Source: Candidatus Sulfuricurvum sp. RIFRC-1 (GTDB lineage Bacteria > Campylobacterota > Campylobacteria > Campylobacterales > Sulfurimonadaceae). Taken from it: a DNA stretch of 64,000 nt. This document shows positions 18,925-30,872 of this stretch, in pieces. Below the pieces are notes generated by a model, which saw only the letters and a list, made by a program, of their open reading frames with translations, made no database searches and had not been told where the DNA came from. Each line of letters starts with the position of its first letter. Position 1 is the stretch's first letter. The stretch covers positions 1,646,001 to 1,710,000 of the forward strand of contig NC_020505.1 in NCBI RefSeq assembly GCF_000310245.1. The letters run 5' to 3'. The position numbers and the translations under genes were made by a program.

Positions 18925-19806
18925 TTATTTCAACTTAGATAATTGCTCTTGTGCTTCTTTTGCTGCTCCGCTGCCGCTATATTTAGAGATAGTCGCCTGA
19001 TAAAATGCTTTTGCGGTTGTGCTATCCCCTATTTTTTCCATCGATAAACCAGAGTGGAGCAAAAGGGTAGGCATATATCCTGCTTTTTCGTTACGAGAAG
19101 CAGACTCTTTATAAGTAGCTACCGCTTCTTTGTAGTTTTTACGCTCAAAATGTGTCTCACCGATCATAAACAACGCTTCGGCTGACTTGTGCTTTTTTTG
19201 AACCATCTGTTCAAAATAGATTTGTGCTTCACTGTATTTTCTTTGAGAAAAAAGTTTATTCGCCTCTTTCTCAATCGCACTATTATCCATTTTTGCCGGA
19301 GTTGCAGATTTCTCACTGCTAGGAACACTGACTTTGAGCTGTTTAATCAACGCGGCGAACTGATCTTTTGTTACGTAATTGCTGTTGATTCCATCCACGA
19401 GTAAAGAGAGTTCTTCGAGAAGGGTTTTGAACTGGGCAATATTTTCCGTATTGGCGGAAATTTGTTTGCCGAGATCTTCCATACTCACACTGTTATTGCT
19501 CTCTGCGGTTGCTTTCTCTTGGATCTTTTGAAGCATTAACGCTTGTTCATTCGATCTCTGAGCAAGCCCCTCGATAATCCCTTGCATACCGTCTAAACGT
19601 TCAGTCACACTCTCAACTTTGGCACTTTGGGCATTATTTTTTTGAATAACCGTCTGGAGCTCTTTTTTATTTTCAAGAATCAGCTTTTCTTCATGGGTAA
19701 GACCGTAAGGATTGGGGGAATTCAGATCACCCGCACCGAAGACCGAAGGCTCCGAGGCTGAGGCAAGAATAGAGAATAAAAAGGAGAAAGTTACTAACGA
19801 ACGCAT
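18925..19806 (-). CDS. cpoB: Tol-Pal system protein CpoB (YbgF)
   Basis: 293 residues with a signal peptide (LVTFSFLFSILASA), a long coiled-coil region at about 40-125 rich in Gln/Glu/Asn, and three C-terminal TPR-like repeats (NKLFSQRKYSEAQIYFE, ALFMIGETHFERKNYKEA, LLHSGLSMEKIGDSTTAKAF). This is the periplasmic TolA-interacting protein that links outer-membrane constriction to cell-wall synthesis in E. coli. It begins on the base after pal ends. Confidence 0.92.
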   Translation of the reverse strand: MRSLVTFSFLFSILASASEPSVFGAGDLNSPNPYGLTHEEKLILENKKELQTVIQKNNAQSAKVESVTERLDGMQGIIEGLAQRSNEQALMLQKIQEKATAESNNSVSMEDLGKQISANTENIAQFKTLLEELSLLVDGINSNYVTKDQFAALIKQLKVSVPSSEKSATPAKMDNSAIEKEANKLFSQRKYSEAQIYFEQMVQKKHKSAEALFMIGETHFERKNYKEAVATYKESASRNEKAGYMPTLLLHSGLSMEKIGDSTTAKAFYQATISKYSGSGAAKEAQEQLSKLK

Positions 19807-20358
19807 TTATGGAAGTTTAAAGTCTACACGACGATTTTTAGCCCAGCACTCTTGTGTTTTTTCCAAACAAACGGGATTGCTTTCGCCAAAACTGACCATG
19901 CTGATAGAATCTGCATTTGCGCCACTGTTTACCAAAGCTGTTTTAACCGCATTTGCACGCTTAAGACCAAGGGCAAAATTGTACTCATCACTACCGAATT
20001 CGTCACAATTACCTTCGAGTTTAATCGTTTTTTCTTTAACCAACAAGGTGTTTTTCGTCATTGCTGCTTGCATGTCTTCACGAATATCAAATTTATCATA
20101 ATCAAACAAAATACTCACCAATTGAGCATCTGAGCCATTGGTACCGTTTGCCGCTGCTGTATCATTCGCATTTGCATTCGTAATCGGAGCGATTACAGCA
20201 TTGGAATCGGTTGATGTCGTAGCATTAGGATTTACACCTGTTCCTACTGAACTTCCGGCAGTAGATGCTGTTGCATCAATTGCAGGCTCTTTTGTACTAC
20301 ATCCGCTCAAAACGAGCATCGCTACTGTTGCGCTTAAAAAAGCTATGTTTTTCATCAT
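19807..20358 (-). CDS. pal: Peptidoglycan-associated lipoprotein Pal
   Basis: 183 residues from the ATG at 20358, chosen because GAGG lies 8-10 bp before it; an in-frame GTG at 20367 is less likely. Lipobox LSGC, then an Ala/Thr/Asn-rich linker, then an OmpA-type peptidoglycan-binding domain (ILFDYDKFDI, GNCDEFGSDEYNFALGLKRA, ESNPVCLEKTQECWAKNRRVDF). It anchors the outer membrane to peptidoglycan and is pulled by TolB/TolA. Confidence 0.95.
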   Translation of the reverse strand: MMKNIAFLSATVAMLVLSGCSTKEPAIDATASTAGSSVGTGVNPNATTSTDSNAVIAPITNANANDTAAANGTNGSDAQLVSILFDYDKFDIREDMQAAMTKNTLLVKEKTIKLEGNCDEFGSDEYNFALGLKRANAVKTALVNSGANADSISMVSFGESNPVCLEKTQECWAKNRRVDFKLP

Positions 20359-20412
20359 TGTCGTCACCTCATGATTGTTGATAAAGGAATGTTACCGAAA
20401 AAAACATTAACA

Positions 20413-21660
20413 TTACCAGTCTATCGATTGAATTCTCCCTATTTTGAGGGGAAATGCAAAGCTTTTATTAATCCCGAAACGGATAAGACCGATAGAACTG
20501 CGCGATCCCTCTTGTTTAATATACAAAATCGCTTCTCCATCAGGAGAAAATCGTGGATAATCATTCTCTCCACTGGCCGTTAAGCGTTTTATATTCCCAG
20601 AATTTAAGGAGAGTAAATGCAAGTTAAAAGCATTTCCACCGTATCCGGAAGTACTTTCACGTGCTTTATAGACCAAGAAATTTTTATATGAACTGAGGGA
20701 TGAGTTATTTTTACCTTGATACACAAGTTGCGAAACAGCATTACTGTTAATGCGCGTTGAAAAAACATTGGGGTAGCCAAAACGATTCGAAACAAAAGCG
20801 ATGGAACCATCTCCCATAAACTGGCCGTTTACATCGATCCCGGAATAATCGGTTATACGTGTTTTAGTATTAGAATTCAAATCGTACTGATAAATATCAG
20901 GCTGCCCCGTAGGGGCCAATGTGAGCAAAAGACGGGTGCTGTCTTCGCTGACATCGGAACATACCGCCATCCCATCTGAGCTGATCACTTTCTCTTTTTT
21001 TCCGCTCAAAAGATTCATCTTATAAATTGTCGGTTTAAAATCGGAAAGTGAAGTGTAGTACAAATCACTCTGCTCACGATTAGCCCATTTTGCAAATCCA
21101 TATATCCCCCCTTTTAAAATCACTTTTTGATACGAAAGGGTATAGTCTGAAGCGACAATTTCAGAGTGTCTTGGACTGGTTAAACGGACAAATAAAACTT
21201 TTCGTTTAATCCAATCAATCGGGGATCCTCCGATTTTGGCATTAATATCATACGCTACGGAGTGAGAGAGAAAAACCAGCATTTCACTTTGTTTCAAAAT
21301 ATAGCTTTTCAGAAAAAGAGTATTGCCGTCTTGAAGAAGTTTTACATCCGCTTTTACTCCGCCCATTCCATCATTGACTAAACGATAACGCAAAAGATAA
21401 CGAGCCTCTTTATGCGCAGGTGCAGGGGAAGTTGCATCAAATCCAGCCATAGCATAGCTCTCATCGACACTAAACATCGAAACGACATTCATATCTGCCG
21501 CTAACATTTGTGAGAATTTTTGAGACATCTCCGTGCTTTGGGGCGATGAGTCTTCAATGGCTAACGGTGTTAATCTCGCTACCCCTTTAACCACTTCTAT
21601 GGTCGCATCCGCACCCCATAAAAGTTGAATCAAACATAACCAAAAAAAGATAATTTTCAA
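20413..21660 (-). CDS. tolB: Tol-Pal system protein TolB
   Basis: 415 residues with a cleavable signal peptide (IIFFWLCLIQLLWGADA), an N-terminal alpha/beta domain and a C-terminal six-bladed beta-propeller. Propeller repeats of the form S-x-D-G-x-x-(I/L)-x-(F/Y) are visible, e.g. FSPDGEAILYIKQEGSRS near the C-terminus. It is periplasmic and binds Pal and the N-terminus-exposed TolA system. It lies 4 bp after the TolA-like gene and 54 bp before pal. Confidence 0.92.
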   Translation of the reverse strand: MKIIFFWLCLIQLLWGADATIEVVKGVARLTPLAIEDSSPQSTEMSQKFSQMLAADMNVVSMFSVDESYAMAGFDATSPAPAHKEARYLLRYRLVNDGMGGVKADVKLLQDGNTLFLKSYILKQSEMLVFLSHSVAYDINAKIGGSPIDWIKRKVLFVRLTSPRHSEIVASDYTLSYQKVILKGGIYGFAKWANREQSDLYYTSLSDFKPTIYKMNLLSGKKEKVISSDGMAVCSDVSEDSTRLLLTLAPTGQPDIYQYDLNSNTKTRITDYSGIDVNGQFMGDGSIAFVSNRFGYPNVFSTRINSNAVSQLVYQGKNNSSLSSYKNFLVYKARESTSGYGGNAFNLHLLSLNSGNIKRLTASGENDYPRFSPDGEAILYIKQEGSRSSIGLIRFGINKSFAFPLKIGRIQSIDW

Positions 21661-21664
21661 ATGA

Positions 21665-22411
21665 CTACTCCTTAGCCGTTAAAATAAATTCCAATACTGC
21701 ATCTTTGCCATCTGGATGTTCGGGAAAATGGATCGAATTAAGGCGCTCTTTCAGCCAATCAATTTCACTGTTAAAAGAACTGTTTCTTGAATAACTGAGA
21801 ATACGGTAAGAGATCAGTTTCCCCGATGCACTGATACTCATGCGTACCCGTGCCACTTCACCTGCACTCCCTGAGGGTGGACGAAAATAGGTATAAACCA
21901 AACCTTGAATCTTAGCATGGTATTCGTTAACGAGCGGCCCCGTCGATCCCCCTTGCGGAATCACTTTTACAAAAGGTTTAGCAAGGGTAACTTTATTCAC
22001 TTTATCCGAAAAACGGGGCGTCTCTTTTTTTTCTAAAAGCTCTTTTTCCAATGCATTCAAATCATCTCGGCGCTTACTATCATCCTCCCTTTTTTTAGGA
22101 GACTTTTCAGTTTTGACCTGAGAAAAAAGATCGGATATTTCAGGTATGGGTTCGGATTTTACAACCTCATTTGGTTCTTGAGCAACTTCAGGTTCTGTAG
22201 GGGTCACGGAGGGTTCAGGATCACTTTGTTCCGTAGCTTTTGTCTCGGAAATTGCAATAGAAACATTGATCACATTACTTTGCATCATAGCAAACTGTTC
22301 GATTTTAGGGGTGAGGAGAAGAGAATACCCTGCTAAAACGACTAGAGCGATGAAAAGAGAAAATGAGATTAACCCGCTCAAAAAAAAGTAGCGTTCTTGA
22401 TTCGAACCCAT
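21665..22411 (-). CDS. tolA: TolA/TonB-like energy-transducing protein
   Basis: 248 residues: a single N-terminal membrane anchor (LISFSLFIALVVLAGYSLLL), a Pro/Glu-rich then Lys/Glu-rich periplasmic linker at about 55-145, and a C-terminal TonB/TolA-type domain (YHAKIQGLVYTYFRPP, ARVRMSISASGKLISYRIL). Its place between exbD and tolB makes TolA the best name, while the short linker and C-domain look TonB-like, as is usual in Campylobacterota. It would transmit proton-motive force from the ExbB/ExbD motor to TolB-Pal. Confidence 0.85.
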   Translation of the reverse strand: MGSNQERYFFLSGLISFSLFIALVVLAGYSLLLTPKIEQFAMMQSNVINVSIAISETKATEQSDPEPSVTPTEPEVAQEPNEVVKSEPIPEISDLFSQVKTEKSPKKREDDSKRRDDLNALEKELLEKKETPRFSDKVNKVTLAKPFVKVIPQGGSTGPLVNEYHAKIQGLVYTYFRPPSGSAGEVARVRMSISASGKLISYRILSYSRNSSFNSEIDWLKERLNSIHFPEHPDGKDAVLEFILTAKE

Positions 22412-22451
22412 TTACAAAGTCCTCATACTAAAAACTTTGAAAATAGATTGT

Positions 22452-22841
22452 TTATGGTGCAGTGACAAGAGAGACATTTTGAAAACCGGCTTTTTTAACG
22501 ACGGCTAAAACATTCATAACTTCACTGTAATTCAAACGTCCGTCAGCACTAATACGTACCGTAGAATCAGCTGGGTAAGAAGGAGCCAAACGGATAAAAT
22601 TATCGGCAAAAGTTTCAAGTTGAAATTGATCTTGACCAATGTTGATTTTTCGCTCATCAGAAATTATAATTTCAATCTCTTTTTTTTCTGTGATCTCTTT
22701 TTGAGCAGAACCTTTCGGGAGACGGATCAACTCTTCATAAACAATATTGGGAGAAATAACCATTAAAATGGCCAGCAAAACGAGCATTACATCCACTAGC
22801 GGAGTAATGTTCAGTTCCGGTTTTTCATCCCAATCAAACAC
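22452..22841 (-). CDS. tolR: ExbD/TolR biopolymer transport protein
   Basis: 129 residues: one N-terminal transmembrane helix containing the proton-path Asp in the NITPLVDVMLVLLAILMV motif, followed by a periplasmic domain ending in KKAGFQNVSLVTAP. This is the typical ExbD/TolR layout. It is the motor partner of the upstream ExbB/TolQ-like gene, 2 bp away. A 40-bp gap separates it from tolA. Confidence 0.92.
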   Translation of the reverse strand: MFDWDEKPELNITPLVDVMLVLLAILMVISPNIVYEELIRLPKGSAQKEITEKKEIEIIISDERKINIGQDQFQLETFADNFIRLAPSYPADSTVRISADGRLNYSEVMNVLAVVKKAGFQNVSLVTAP

Positions 22842-22843
22842 GC

Positions 22844-23410
22844 TTACACTTCTTTTGAAAGGAGTGCATCGCCTTGCATACGAATCAGACCTGATAATTC
22901 AAACGCTTTACGTTTAAGAATTTGATGATAGGTATAAGCGAATATTGCGACAAAGATACCTGACGCCGTTGCGACAAGAGCATCCGATACACCCGAAGCT
23001 ATAATGCTCATCGTCCCACTGGCCTGACCGATATGATCAAACGTATCCAAGATAGAAACAACCGTACCAAAAAGGCCTATAAACGGGGTAGTTGATGCAA
23101 CAACGGAAAGAAACATCAACCCTTTTGTCGACTCTTTGGTAGCAGCGTAAGAAGCCATATCAAACAGTGAAACAGAAAGACGGGATGAAGATTTAATAAA
23201 ATGGCTTAAATAGGCATAGTCTGGAATCTGCTTAGACCCTAATAACAAGGACTCAAGCGATTGATTTTCAGTACCAATCCATTGATTTAGTGAAAAGAAA
23301 CGGTAAAAAAAGACCCAATTAACGGCAATAAAGTAGAAAGAGAGAACCAGTAACACAATGAGTGTTACCGGATGGCTTTTGTCATAAAAATCGGCAAATG
23401 TCTGAAACAT
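22844..23410 (-). CDS. tolQ: ExbB/TolQ proton-channel protein
   Basis: 188 residues with three transmembrane helices. The MotA/TolQ/ExbB family region is clear in TKGLMFLSVVASTTPFIGLFGTVVSI and GVSDALVATASGIFVAI (quoted in part), which form the pentameric proton channel. It starts 3 bp after atpC ends, so the Tol motor is transcribed with the ATP synthase, a linkage seen in Campylobacterota. Confidence 0.93.
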   Translation of the reverse strand: MFQTFADFYDKSHPVTLIVLLVLSFYFIAVNWVFFYRFFSLNQWIGTENQSLESLLLGSKQIPDYAYLSHFIKSSSRLSVSLFDMASYAATKESTKGLMFLSVVASTTPFIGLFGTVVSILDTFDHIGQASGTMSIIASGVSDALVATASGIFVAIFAYTYHQILKRKAFELSGLIRMQGDALLSKEV

Positions 23411-23413
23411 TTT

Positions 23414-23806
23414 TTAGACTAAATGATGTGCCGCAGATTCGATACGTGCGGATACTGATGCGATCATAGCATTGGAATCGCCAACACTGCTGATCAAAGA
23501 TTTCGCTTCATCAAGTGCCTTAGCGATATCTCCTTCATTATCTCCACGAATAGCAACCGCACCGTCTACCAAAACAACTACTTTGTTTTGGGTGATTTGG
23601 ACTACACCCCAATTCACGACGATTGATTCTGTTTTACCGTTCTCTTTTTGAATATCTATTACTCCAGCTTGGAGCAATGTAGTCAAAGAGACGTGTTCAG
23701 GGAGAACACCAAATTCTCCCTCTTCACCCGGAAGGGTGACGCTTTTAGCCGGCCCGTTATAAATCGGACCGCTTGGGGTTAGCACTTCTAAGAGGAGTGT
23801 TTCCAT
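23414..23806 (-). CDS. atpC: ATP synthase epsilon subunit
   Basis: 130 residues with the beta-sandwich N-domain (LLEVLTPSGPIYNGPAKSV, PGEEGEFGVLPEHVSLTTLL in part) and a helical C-terminal segment of the F1 central stalk that can inhibit ATP hydrolysis. It is the last of the atp genes and is followed immediately by tolQ. Confidence 0.95.
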   Translation of the reverse strand: METLLLEVLTPSGPIYNGPAKSVTLPGEEGEFGVLPEHVSLTTLLQAGVIDIQKENGKTESIVVNWGVVQITQNKVVVLVDGAVAIRGDNEGDIAKALDEAKSLISSVGDSNAMIASVSARIESAAHHLV

Positions 23807-23833
23807 CGTGTTTCCTTATAAGGCGAGAAGCAA

Positions 23834-26136
<2,303 letters not shown>

Positions 26137-26144
26137 AAAGATCC

Positions 26145-27662
26145 TTATTCAGCAACGAAAGTAGATTTAAACTCTTCGAGTGCTTTTTTCATCATTGCCA
26201 TCGTTTCATCATCGATTTTTGATGTACTACGGATGTTTTCAAGAATTTGTGGATAAGACGCTTCAATAAACGGATACAAATCCGCTTCAAATTTAACGAC
26301 TGAATCTGCAGAAATATCATCAAGATACCCTTCATTACCCGCGAAAATAACCAATGCTTGTTTTTCAGCACCGAGTGGTGAATATGGAGGCTGTTTCAAT
26401 ACTTCAACCATACGTTGACCACGCTCAAGTTGTTTGCGGCTTACTTCATCCAAATCAGAAGCAAATTGGGCAAACGCTTGAAGCTCACGGTATTGTGCCA
26501 AATCAAGACGCAATGTTCCTGCAACTTGTTTTGTTGCTTTGATTTGTGCAGCACCACCGACACGTGATACAGAAAGACCTACGTTGATCGCAGGGCGGAT
26601 ACCTGAGTTGAACAAGTCAGTTTCCAAGAAAATTTGACCGTCAGTGATCGAAATAACGTTAGTTGGGATATACGCCGCAACGTCACCCGCTTGAGTTTCG
26701 ATGATCGGAAGTGCTGTCAATGAACCCGCACCCAACTCATCGTTCAATTTCGCTGCACGCTCTAAAAGACGAGAGTGTAGATAGAAAACGTCACCCGGAT
26801 ATGCTTCACGGCCCGGAGGACGGCGAAGGATCAATGACATTTCACGGTAAGCTACCGCGTGTTTAGAGAGATCATCATAAACGATCAAACCATGACGCGC
26901 GTTGTCACGGAAATACTCACCCATCGTTACACCGGTATACGGAGCAAGGAATTGGAGAGCTGCCGCTTCAGAAGCAGGAGCAGAAACGATAATAGTGTAT
27001 TCAAGCGCACCGTGTTCTTCAAGACGACGGATAACTTGTGCTACCGTCGATTCTTTTTGACCAATCGCAACGTAAACACAGACTACACCGTTCCCTTTTT
27101 GGTTGATGATCGTATCCAAAGCAACGGTAGTTTTACCGGTTTGACGGTCACCGATGATAAGTTCACGTTGACCACGTCCGATCGGAACAAGAGCGTCAAT
27201 CGCTTTAATACCGGTTGCCATCGGTTCATGAACCGACTTACGAGCCATAATCCCTGGAGCTTTCTCTTCAACAAAACGGATTTCTGTTGTTTCGATTGGT
27301 CCTTTTCCATCAATTGGCTCACCAAGAGCGTTTACAACACGCCCAAGAAGTGCATTACCGACAGGAACACGTAAAAGACGTCCAAGACGTTTTACTGACA
27401 TACCTTCGCGAAGATCTTTACCTTTACCAAGAATAACAACACCGACGCTGCTCTCCTCAAGGTTCATAACCAGACCGCGTGAACCGTCTTCAAATTCTAC
27501 CATCTCTCCGGCCATAACATTGTTCAAGCCATAAACTTGAGCGATTCCATCTCCGTATGAGACGATTTTTCCGGTTTCATTAATATCTACATTAAGTTCG
27601 AAATTTTCAATTCGTTCTTTAATGATTGAACTGATTTCGTCTGCTTGTACTTTTGCTACCAC
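26145..27662 (-). CDS. atpA: ATP synthase alpha subunit
   Basis: 505 residues; the regulatory nucleotide-binding F1 subunit. Walker A GDRQTGKT is at residues 171-178, with YVAIGQK, the [18 protein letters not shown] block, and the conserved Arg finger region [10 protein letters not shown]. Full length and undisturbed. Confidence 0.97.
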   Translation of the reverse strand: MVAKVQADEISSIIKERIENFELNVDINETGKIVSYGDGIAQVYGLNNVMAGEMVEFEDGSRGLVMNLEESSVGVVILGKGKDLREGMSVKRLGRLLRVPVGNALLGRVVNALGEPIDGKGPIETTEIRFVEEKAPGIMARKSVHEPMATGIKAIDALVPIGRGQRELIIGDRQTGKTTVALDTIINQKGNGVVCVYVAIGQKESTVAQVIRRLEEHGALEYTIIVSAPASEAAALQFLAPYTGVTMGEYFRDNARHGLIVYDDLSKHAVAYREMSLILRRPPGREAYPGDVFYLHSRLLERAAKLNDELGAGSLTALPIIETQAGDVAAYIPTNVISITDGQIFLETDLFNSGIRPAINVGLSVSRVGGAAQIKATKQVAGTLRLDLAQYRELQAFAQFASDLDEVSRKQLERGQRMVEVLKQPPYSPLGAEKQALVIFAGNEGYLDDISADSVVKFEADLYPFIEASYPQILENIRSTSKIDDETMAMMKKALEEFKSTFVAE

Positions 27663-27682
27663 TATTTCTCCTTTCCCGAGGG

Positions 27683-28219
27683 TTAAATTGCTTTTAAAAT
27701 GTGCTCAACTAATTGAGCATTGAGGCGGCTTTTTGAAAAATTGATTTCAACATTCAAATCATCAACTTCAACACGGACTCCGTCAAAATCAGAAGCAACA
27801 TAACTCAAAGAGATCGTTGCTCCCATTTTTGTACCCAAATCACGTCCAATCGTTTCGACTGATGCCTGATCGACAACACTGTTGCTATAAATACGTCCAC
27901 TAAAAGTACGTTTTGCCCGTGCGATCTCACGTGTCAATTGGTCTGCAAGGGTAGGAATCAATAAAAGACGCCCATTTTCAGCCAATAGTTTAATAAGATT
28001 GTTAACCGTAGAGCTGTTTGCCGAAGCAACCATATCTAAGATTAGTTGGCGTTTAGCATCGAGAGTGATCTCATTGTTGTTCATAATAAGAATGAATTTT
28101 TCATTTTCATAAGCTTTAGCAACACTGTTGAGAAGTAGCGCTAAATTATCTAATGATGATTGATCACATGTATCCATCAAAGGTTTAATGTAACGTTTTG
28201 CAATTAGTTCATGTCGCAT
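27683..28219 (-). CDS. atpH: ATP synthase delta subunit
   Basis: 178 residues of the OSCP/delta family, forming the top of the peripheral stalk: [11 protein letters not shown] at the start and the C-terminal [19 protein letters not shown] strand pair, where the family has a D-G-S-V-R-x-x-L-x-x-L-like element. It starts 1 bp before atpF ends its frame region and sits in standard order before atpA. Confidence 0.92.
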   Translation of the reverse strand: MRHELIAKRYIKPLMDTCDQSSLDNLALLLNSVAKAYENEKFILIMNNNEITLDAKRQLILDMVASANSSTVNNLIKLLAENGRLLLIPTLADQLTREIARAKRTFSGRIYSNSVVDQASVETIGRDLGTKMGATISLSYVASDFDGVRVEVDDLNVEINFSKSRLNAQLVEHILKAI

Positions 28220-28735
28220 TTAGGCCACCTTCTTTTTCAAGATTTCGGTCATCGCTTCTTTACCTAAAGCATCATTGCTACTGTTCATAACATCATTCAT
28301 TACTTCAGAAACCACTTCACGAACCATTTTACGTTTCTCAAGTTCCATTAATGCAACATTTTGCTTTGTAATAATCTCAAGATCTTGTTCAGATTGAGCC
28401 AAAATTTTGTCAGACAAAATTTTGTTTTCTTTTTTACTTGATTCACTCAATTCATTCGCAAAATGTTCCGCTTCTTCGATTTTGTGCTCGGCCGCTTCTT
28501 TTAGACGTTTTGACTCACGAAGACGCTCTTGAACTTTTTCAAGTTCATCGGCAATACCCGTACTTCTTCCGTTAAAATAGCTCTTAACCGGTTCAGCCAA
28601 AATATAAAACAAAATTCCGGCAAAAATCAGGAAGTTAATCGTTCGTTGAACGATGTCCGTAGAGCCCTCTGCACCAGCATCCGATCCAAATAGATACGCG
28701 CTGAGCAGTAATACTGTAACGATTATTTTACTCAT
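28220..28735 (-). CDS. atpF: ATP synthase b subunit
   Basis: 171 residues. An N-terminal signal-like hydrophobic stretch (IIVTVLLLSAYLFGSDA) is followed by the membrane helix (TINFLIFAGILFYILAEPVKSYF in part) and a long charged coiled coil, the peripheral-stalk layout. The extra N-terminal segment before the membrane helix is typical of Campylobacterota AtpF. Together with the b'-like gene upstream it makes a heterodimeric stalk likely. Confidence 0.93.
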   Translation of the reverse strand: MSKIIVTVLLLSAYLFGSDAGAEGSTDIVQRTINFLIFAGILFYILAEPVKSYFNGRSTGIADELEKVQERLRESKRLKEAAEHKIEEAEHFANELSESSKKENKILSDKILAQSEQDLEIITKQNVALMELEKRKMVREVVSEVMNDVMNSSNDALGKEAMTEILKKKVA

Positions 28736-28743
28736 TGCGTCCC

Positions 28744-29166
28744 TTATATCTGACTTAGTTTTGCTGATACAGCCGTTTGGAATGCAGGCACTTCATCTTG
28801 AAGCGCAGCAATCAACCGTGTTCTCTCTTGCGACAGTTCGCCTTCGAACGTTGCGTACTCAAGTGCTAATTCAGCACGTTTTGTCTCTATTCTGCTATTT
28901 GCCAGCGCTTTGGCCTCAGCAATAACTTTTTCTCTTAATGCCGCTGCTTCCAGTTTAGCATCACTCATAATCTTCTCAGCTTTGGCGTGAAACGCGGCGA
29001 TTTCAGAATCGTTGTTGCCAACTTGTTCCAAATCTTTTTTAATATCCGCATCCCGTTTTTCCATGTAACTGAAAAGAGGTTTGTAAAGCAAACTGTTTAG
29101 TAGGGCAATAAGGACAAGGAAGACAATCAGTGTGCTGCCAAGCAGCATCGGACTTATATCTAACAT
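28744..29166 (-). CDS. ATP synthase b' (second b-type) subunit
   Basis: 140 residues: an N-terminal transmembrane helix (LLGSTLIVFLVLIALLNSLL) then a long Ala/Glu/Lys-rich coiled coil (KAEKIMSDAKLEAAALREKV). It is the first gene of the atp operon. The a and c subunit genes are not adjacent; in this phylum they usually lie elsewhere. It has an AGGAGG ribosome site. Confidence 0.9.
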   Translation of the reverse strand: MLDISPMLLGSTLIVFLVLIALLNSLLYKPLFSYMEKRDADIKKDLEQVGNNDSEIAAFHAKAEKIMSDAKLEAAALREKVIAEAKALANSRIETKRAELALEYATFEGELSQERTRLIAALQDEVPAFQTAVSAKLSQI

Positions 29167-29188
29167 ACCACCTCCTAAAAGTTGCGTG

Positions 29189-29194
29189 ATTATA
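29189..29194 (-). promoter_or_regulatory. TATAAT -10 box before the atp operon
   Basis: A perfect TATAAT on the minus strand lies 22 bp before the b' start in the 68-bp gap after parB. The -35 region is poor, so strength is uncertain; a TTGACG farther upstream is too distant for this box. Confidence 0.45.
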
Positions 29195-29234
29195 CAACTT
29201 ATAAATTGAAGGGACAGTTAAACGTCAAGAGATA

Positions 29235-30077
29235 TTAAGAAAGTAGGTCTAAAAATGATTCAATTTGTCCATTATCTTCAAATTCAAGGGTTAATTTGTA
29301 ACCTTTTGTGCTACATTTATAACCAAGAGAAGACAAATGTTTTTTCAATAGAGTAAAATTTAATTCATCAACTTCATGAGAGGCTGTGTGAAGCGTTGAA
29401 GGAAGTTTAATTTTTTTAACCATACTTTCCACATCACGAACACTCAACTTTTGGCCGATAATCGAATCGATCATCATCGCTTGTTCACCCGCTTCAAGCC
29501 CCAAAATCACCTTCGCATGACCCGCACTGATTTTTCCATCGACAAGAGCTTTTCGCCCTTTTTCACTCAGTTGCAAAAGGCGTAAGGTATTAGTGATCTG
29601 AGTACGGCTTTTATGAACGGTTTGAGAAAGTTGTTCATGCGTAAGCTCATGAATATCAATCAATTCTTGATAGGCTTGTGCTAAATCAATAACATTTAGT
29701 TCATCACGCTGAATATTTTCGATCAAGGCCTGCTCACGCATCTGCTCGTCACTTACTGACACAACAATCGCTTTGATCGTTTTATTTTTAGCCAGTTTAC
29801 TCGCACGAAGGCGTCGTTCTCCTGCAATAAGGATATAACCGTCTAAATCTTCTTTGATAACGATTGGTTGCAGTAAACCATGTACTTTAATGGACTCAGA
29901 AAGTTCAGCTAAAGATTCAGGATCAAAATGCTTACGGGGTTGATACGGGTTAGGACGGATTTTACTAACAGCAATTTCTTCGACTCCCCCTTTCTTGGGA
30001 AGCTCATTATCATATGCCTCTTCGATTTCGCTTAACAGTGCGCCAAGACCTCGACCTAATGCAGATGCTTTCGCCAT
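29235..30077 (-). CDS. parB: Chromosome partitioning protein ParB
   Basis: 280 residues of the ParB/Spo0J family: N-terminal ALGRGLGALLSE (ParA-interacting), the CTP-binding domain with NPYQPRKHF, AGERRLRASKLAK and ENIQRDELN, an HTH region (LTHEQLSQTVHKSRTQITNTL in part), and a C-terminal dimerisation domain. It works with ParA in segregating the origin region. I saw no 16-bp parS palindrome nearby. Confidence 0.96.
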   Translation of the reverse strand: MAKASALGRGLGALLSEIEEAYDNELPKKGGVEEIAVSKIRPNPYQPRKHFDPESLAELSESIKVHGLLQPIVIKEDLDGYILIAGERRLRASKLAKNKTIKAIVVSVSDEQMREQALIENIQRDELNVIDLAQAYQELIDIHELTHEQLSQTVHKSRTQITNTLRLLQLSEKGRKALVDGKISAGHAKVILGLEAGEQAMMIDSIIGQKLSVRDVESMVKKIKLPSTLHTASHEVDELNFTLLKKHLSSLGYKCSTKGYKLTLEFEDNGQIESFLDLLS

Positions 30078-30086
30078 ATTTTTCCT

Positions 30087-30872
30087 TTAGGCGATAATAG
30101 CGTGTGCCAAATCTTGGTACGCCATGGAGCCGCTTGATTTTACATCATACAAAATGGCCGGTTTTCCAAAACTCGGAGATTCTGCCAATTTAACGTTACG
30201 TGGGATGACAATATAATCATCACTCCCTCCTGATTTAAACAACTTAGCCGGAAAATGTTGACGTAAATCGGCAAATACTTGACGAGAAAGGTTGTTTTGA
30301 GCACTGTACATCGTCGGCAAGAAACCTTTGATTGTCAATTTCGGATTAATCGTTTTGCGTACCAATTTGACGGTATTAAGTAACTGTGCCAACCCTTCCA
30401 AAGCAAAAAACTCACATTGAATAGGGATAATAACTGAATTAGATGCAGAAAGTGCATTGATAGTCATCGGTCCAAGTGCCGGAGGAGAATCAATAATGAC
30501 ATAATCATATTCATCTTTAACCTGAGCAATGGCACGTTTCAAAATAAGCTCACGCCCTTTTGCATTATCTGTATCGTAATACTCTTTTTCAACTCCGACA
30601 AGACCAATATTGGATGGAGCCAGAAAAAGTTTCGGCAAGGATGTTTTTAAGATTATTTCTCGTAATTTTTTCGCGCCGATCAATACATGATAGATATTAA
30701 ACTCATAGTTATTGCGATGATACCCTAATGAGGTTGTTGCGTTGGCTTGTGGATCGGCATCGATCAACAATACTTTTTTTTCAGCAACGGCCAAAGATGC
30801 GGCTAAATTGACGGCGGTTGTGGTTTTACCCACTCCCCCTTTTTGATTGGCGATAACAATAACTTCACTCAT
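30087..30872 (-). CDS. parA: Chromosome partitioning ATPase ParA (Soj)
   Basis: 261 residues; deviant Walker [17 protein letters not shown], Walker A'-type [14 protein letters not shown] and Walker [13 protein letters not shown]. The small length, without an N-terminal HTH, is that of chromosomal Soj-type ParA. It overlaps the birA stop by 4 bp and lies 9 bp before parB. Confidence 0.96.
   Translation of the reverse strand: MSEVIVIANQKGGVGKTTTAVNLAASLAVAEKKVLLIDADPQANATTSLGYHRNNYEFNIYHVLIGAKKLREIILKTSLPKLFLAPSNIGLVGVEKEYYDTDNAKGRELILKRAIAQVKDEYDYVIIDSPPALGPMTINALSASNSVIIPIQCEFFALEGLAQLLNTVKLVRKTINPKLTIKGFLPTMYSAQNNLSRQVFADLRQHFPAKLFKSGGSDDYIVIPRNVKLAESPSFGKPAILYDVKSSGSMAYQDLAHAIIA

Noticed and set aside
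26859-27374. A 171-codon plus-strand reading frame
   Set aside because: It lies wholly inside atpA on the other strand and its protein shows no recognisable domain; long antisense frames are common opposite conserved genes.
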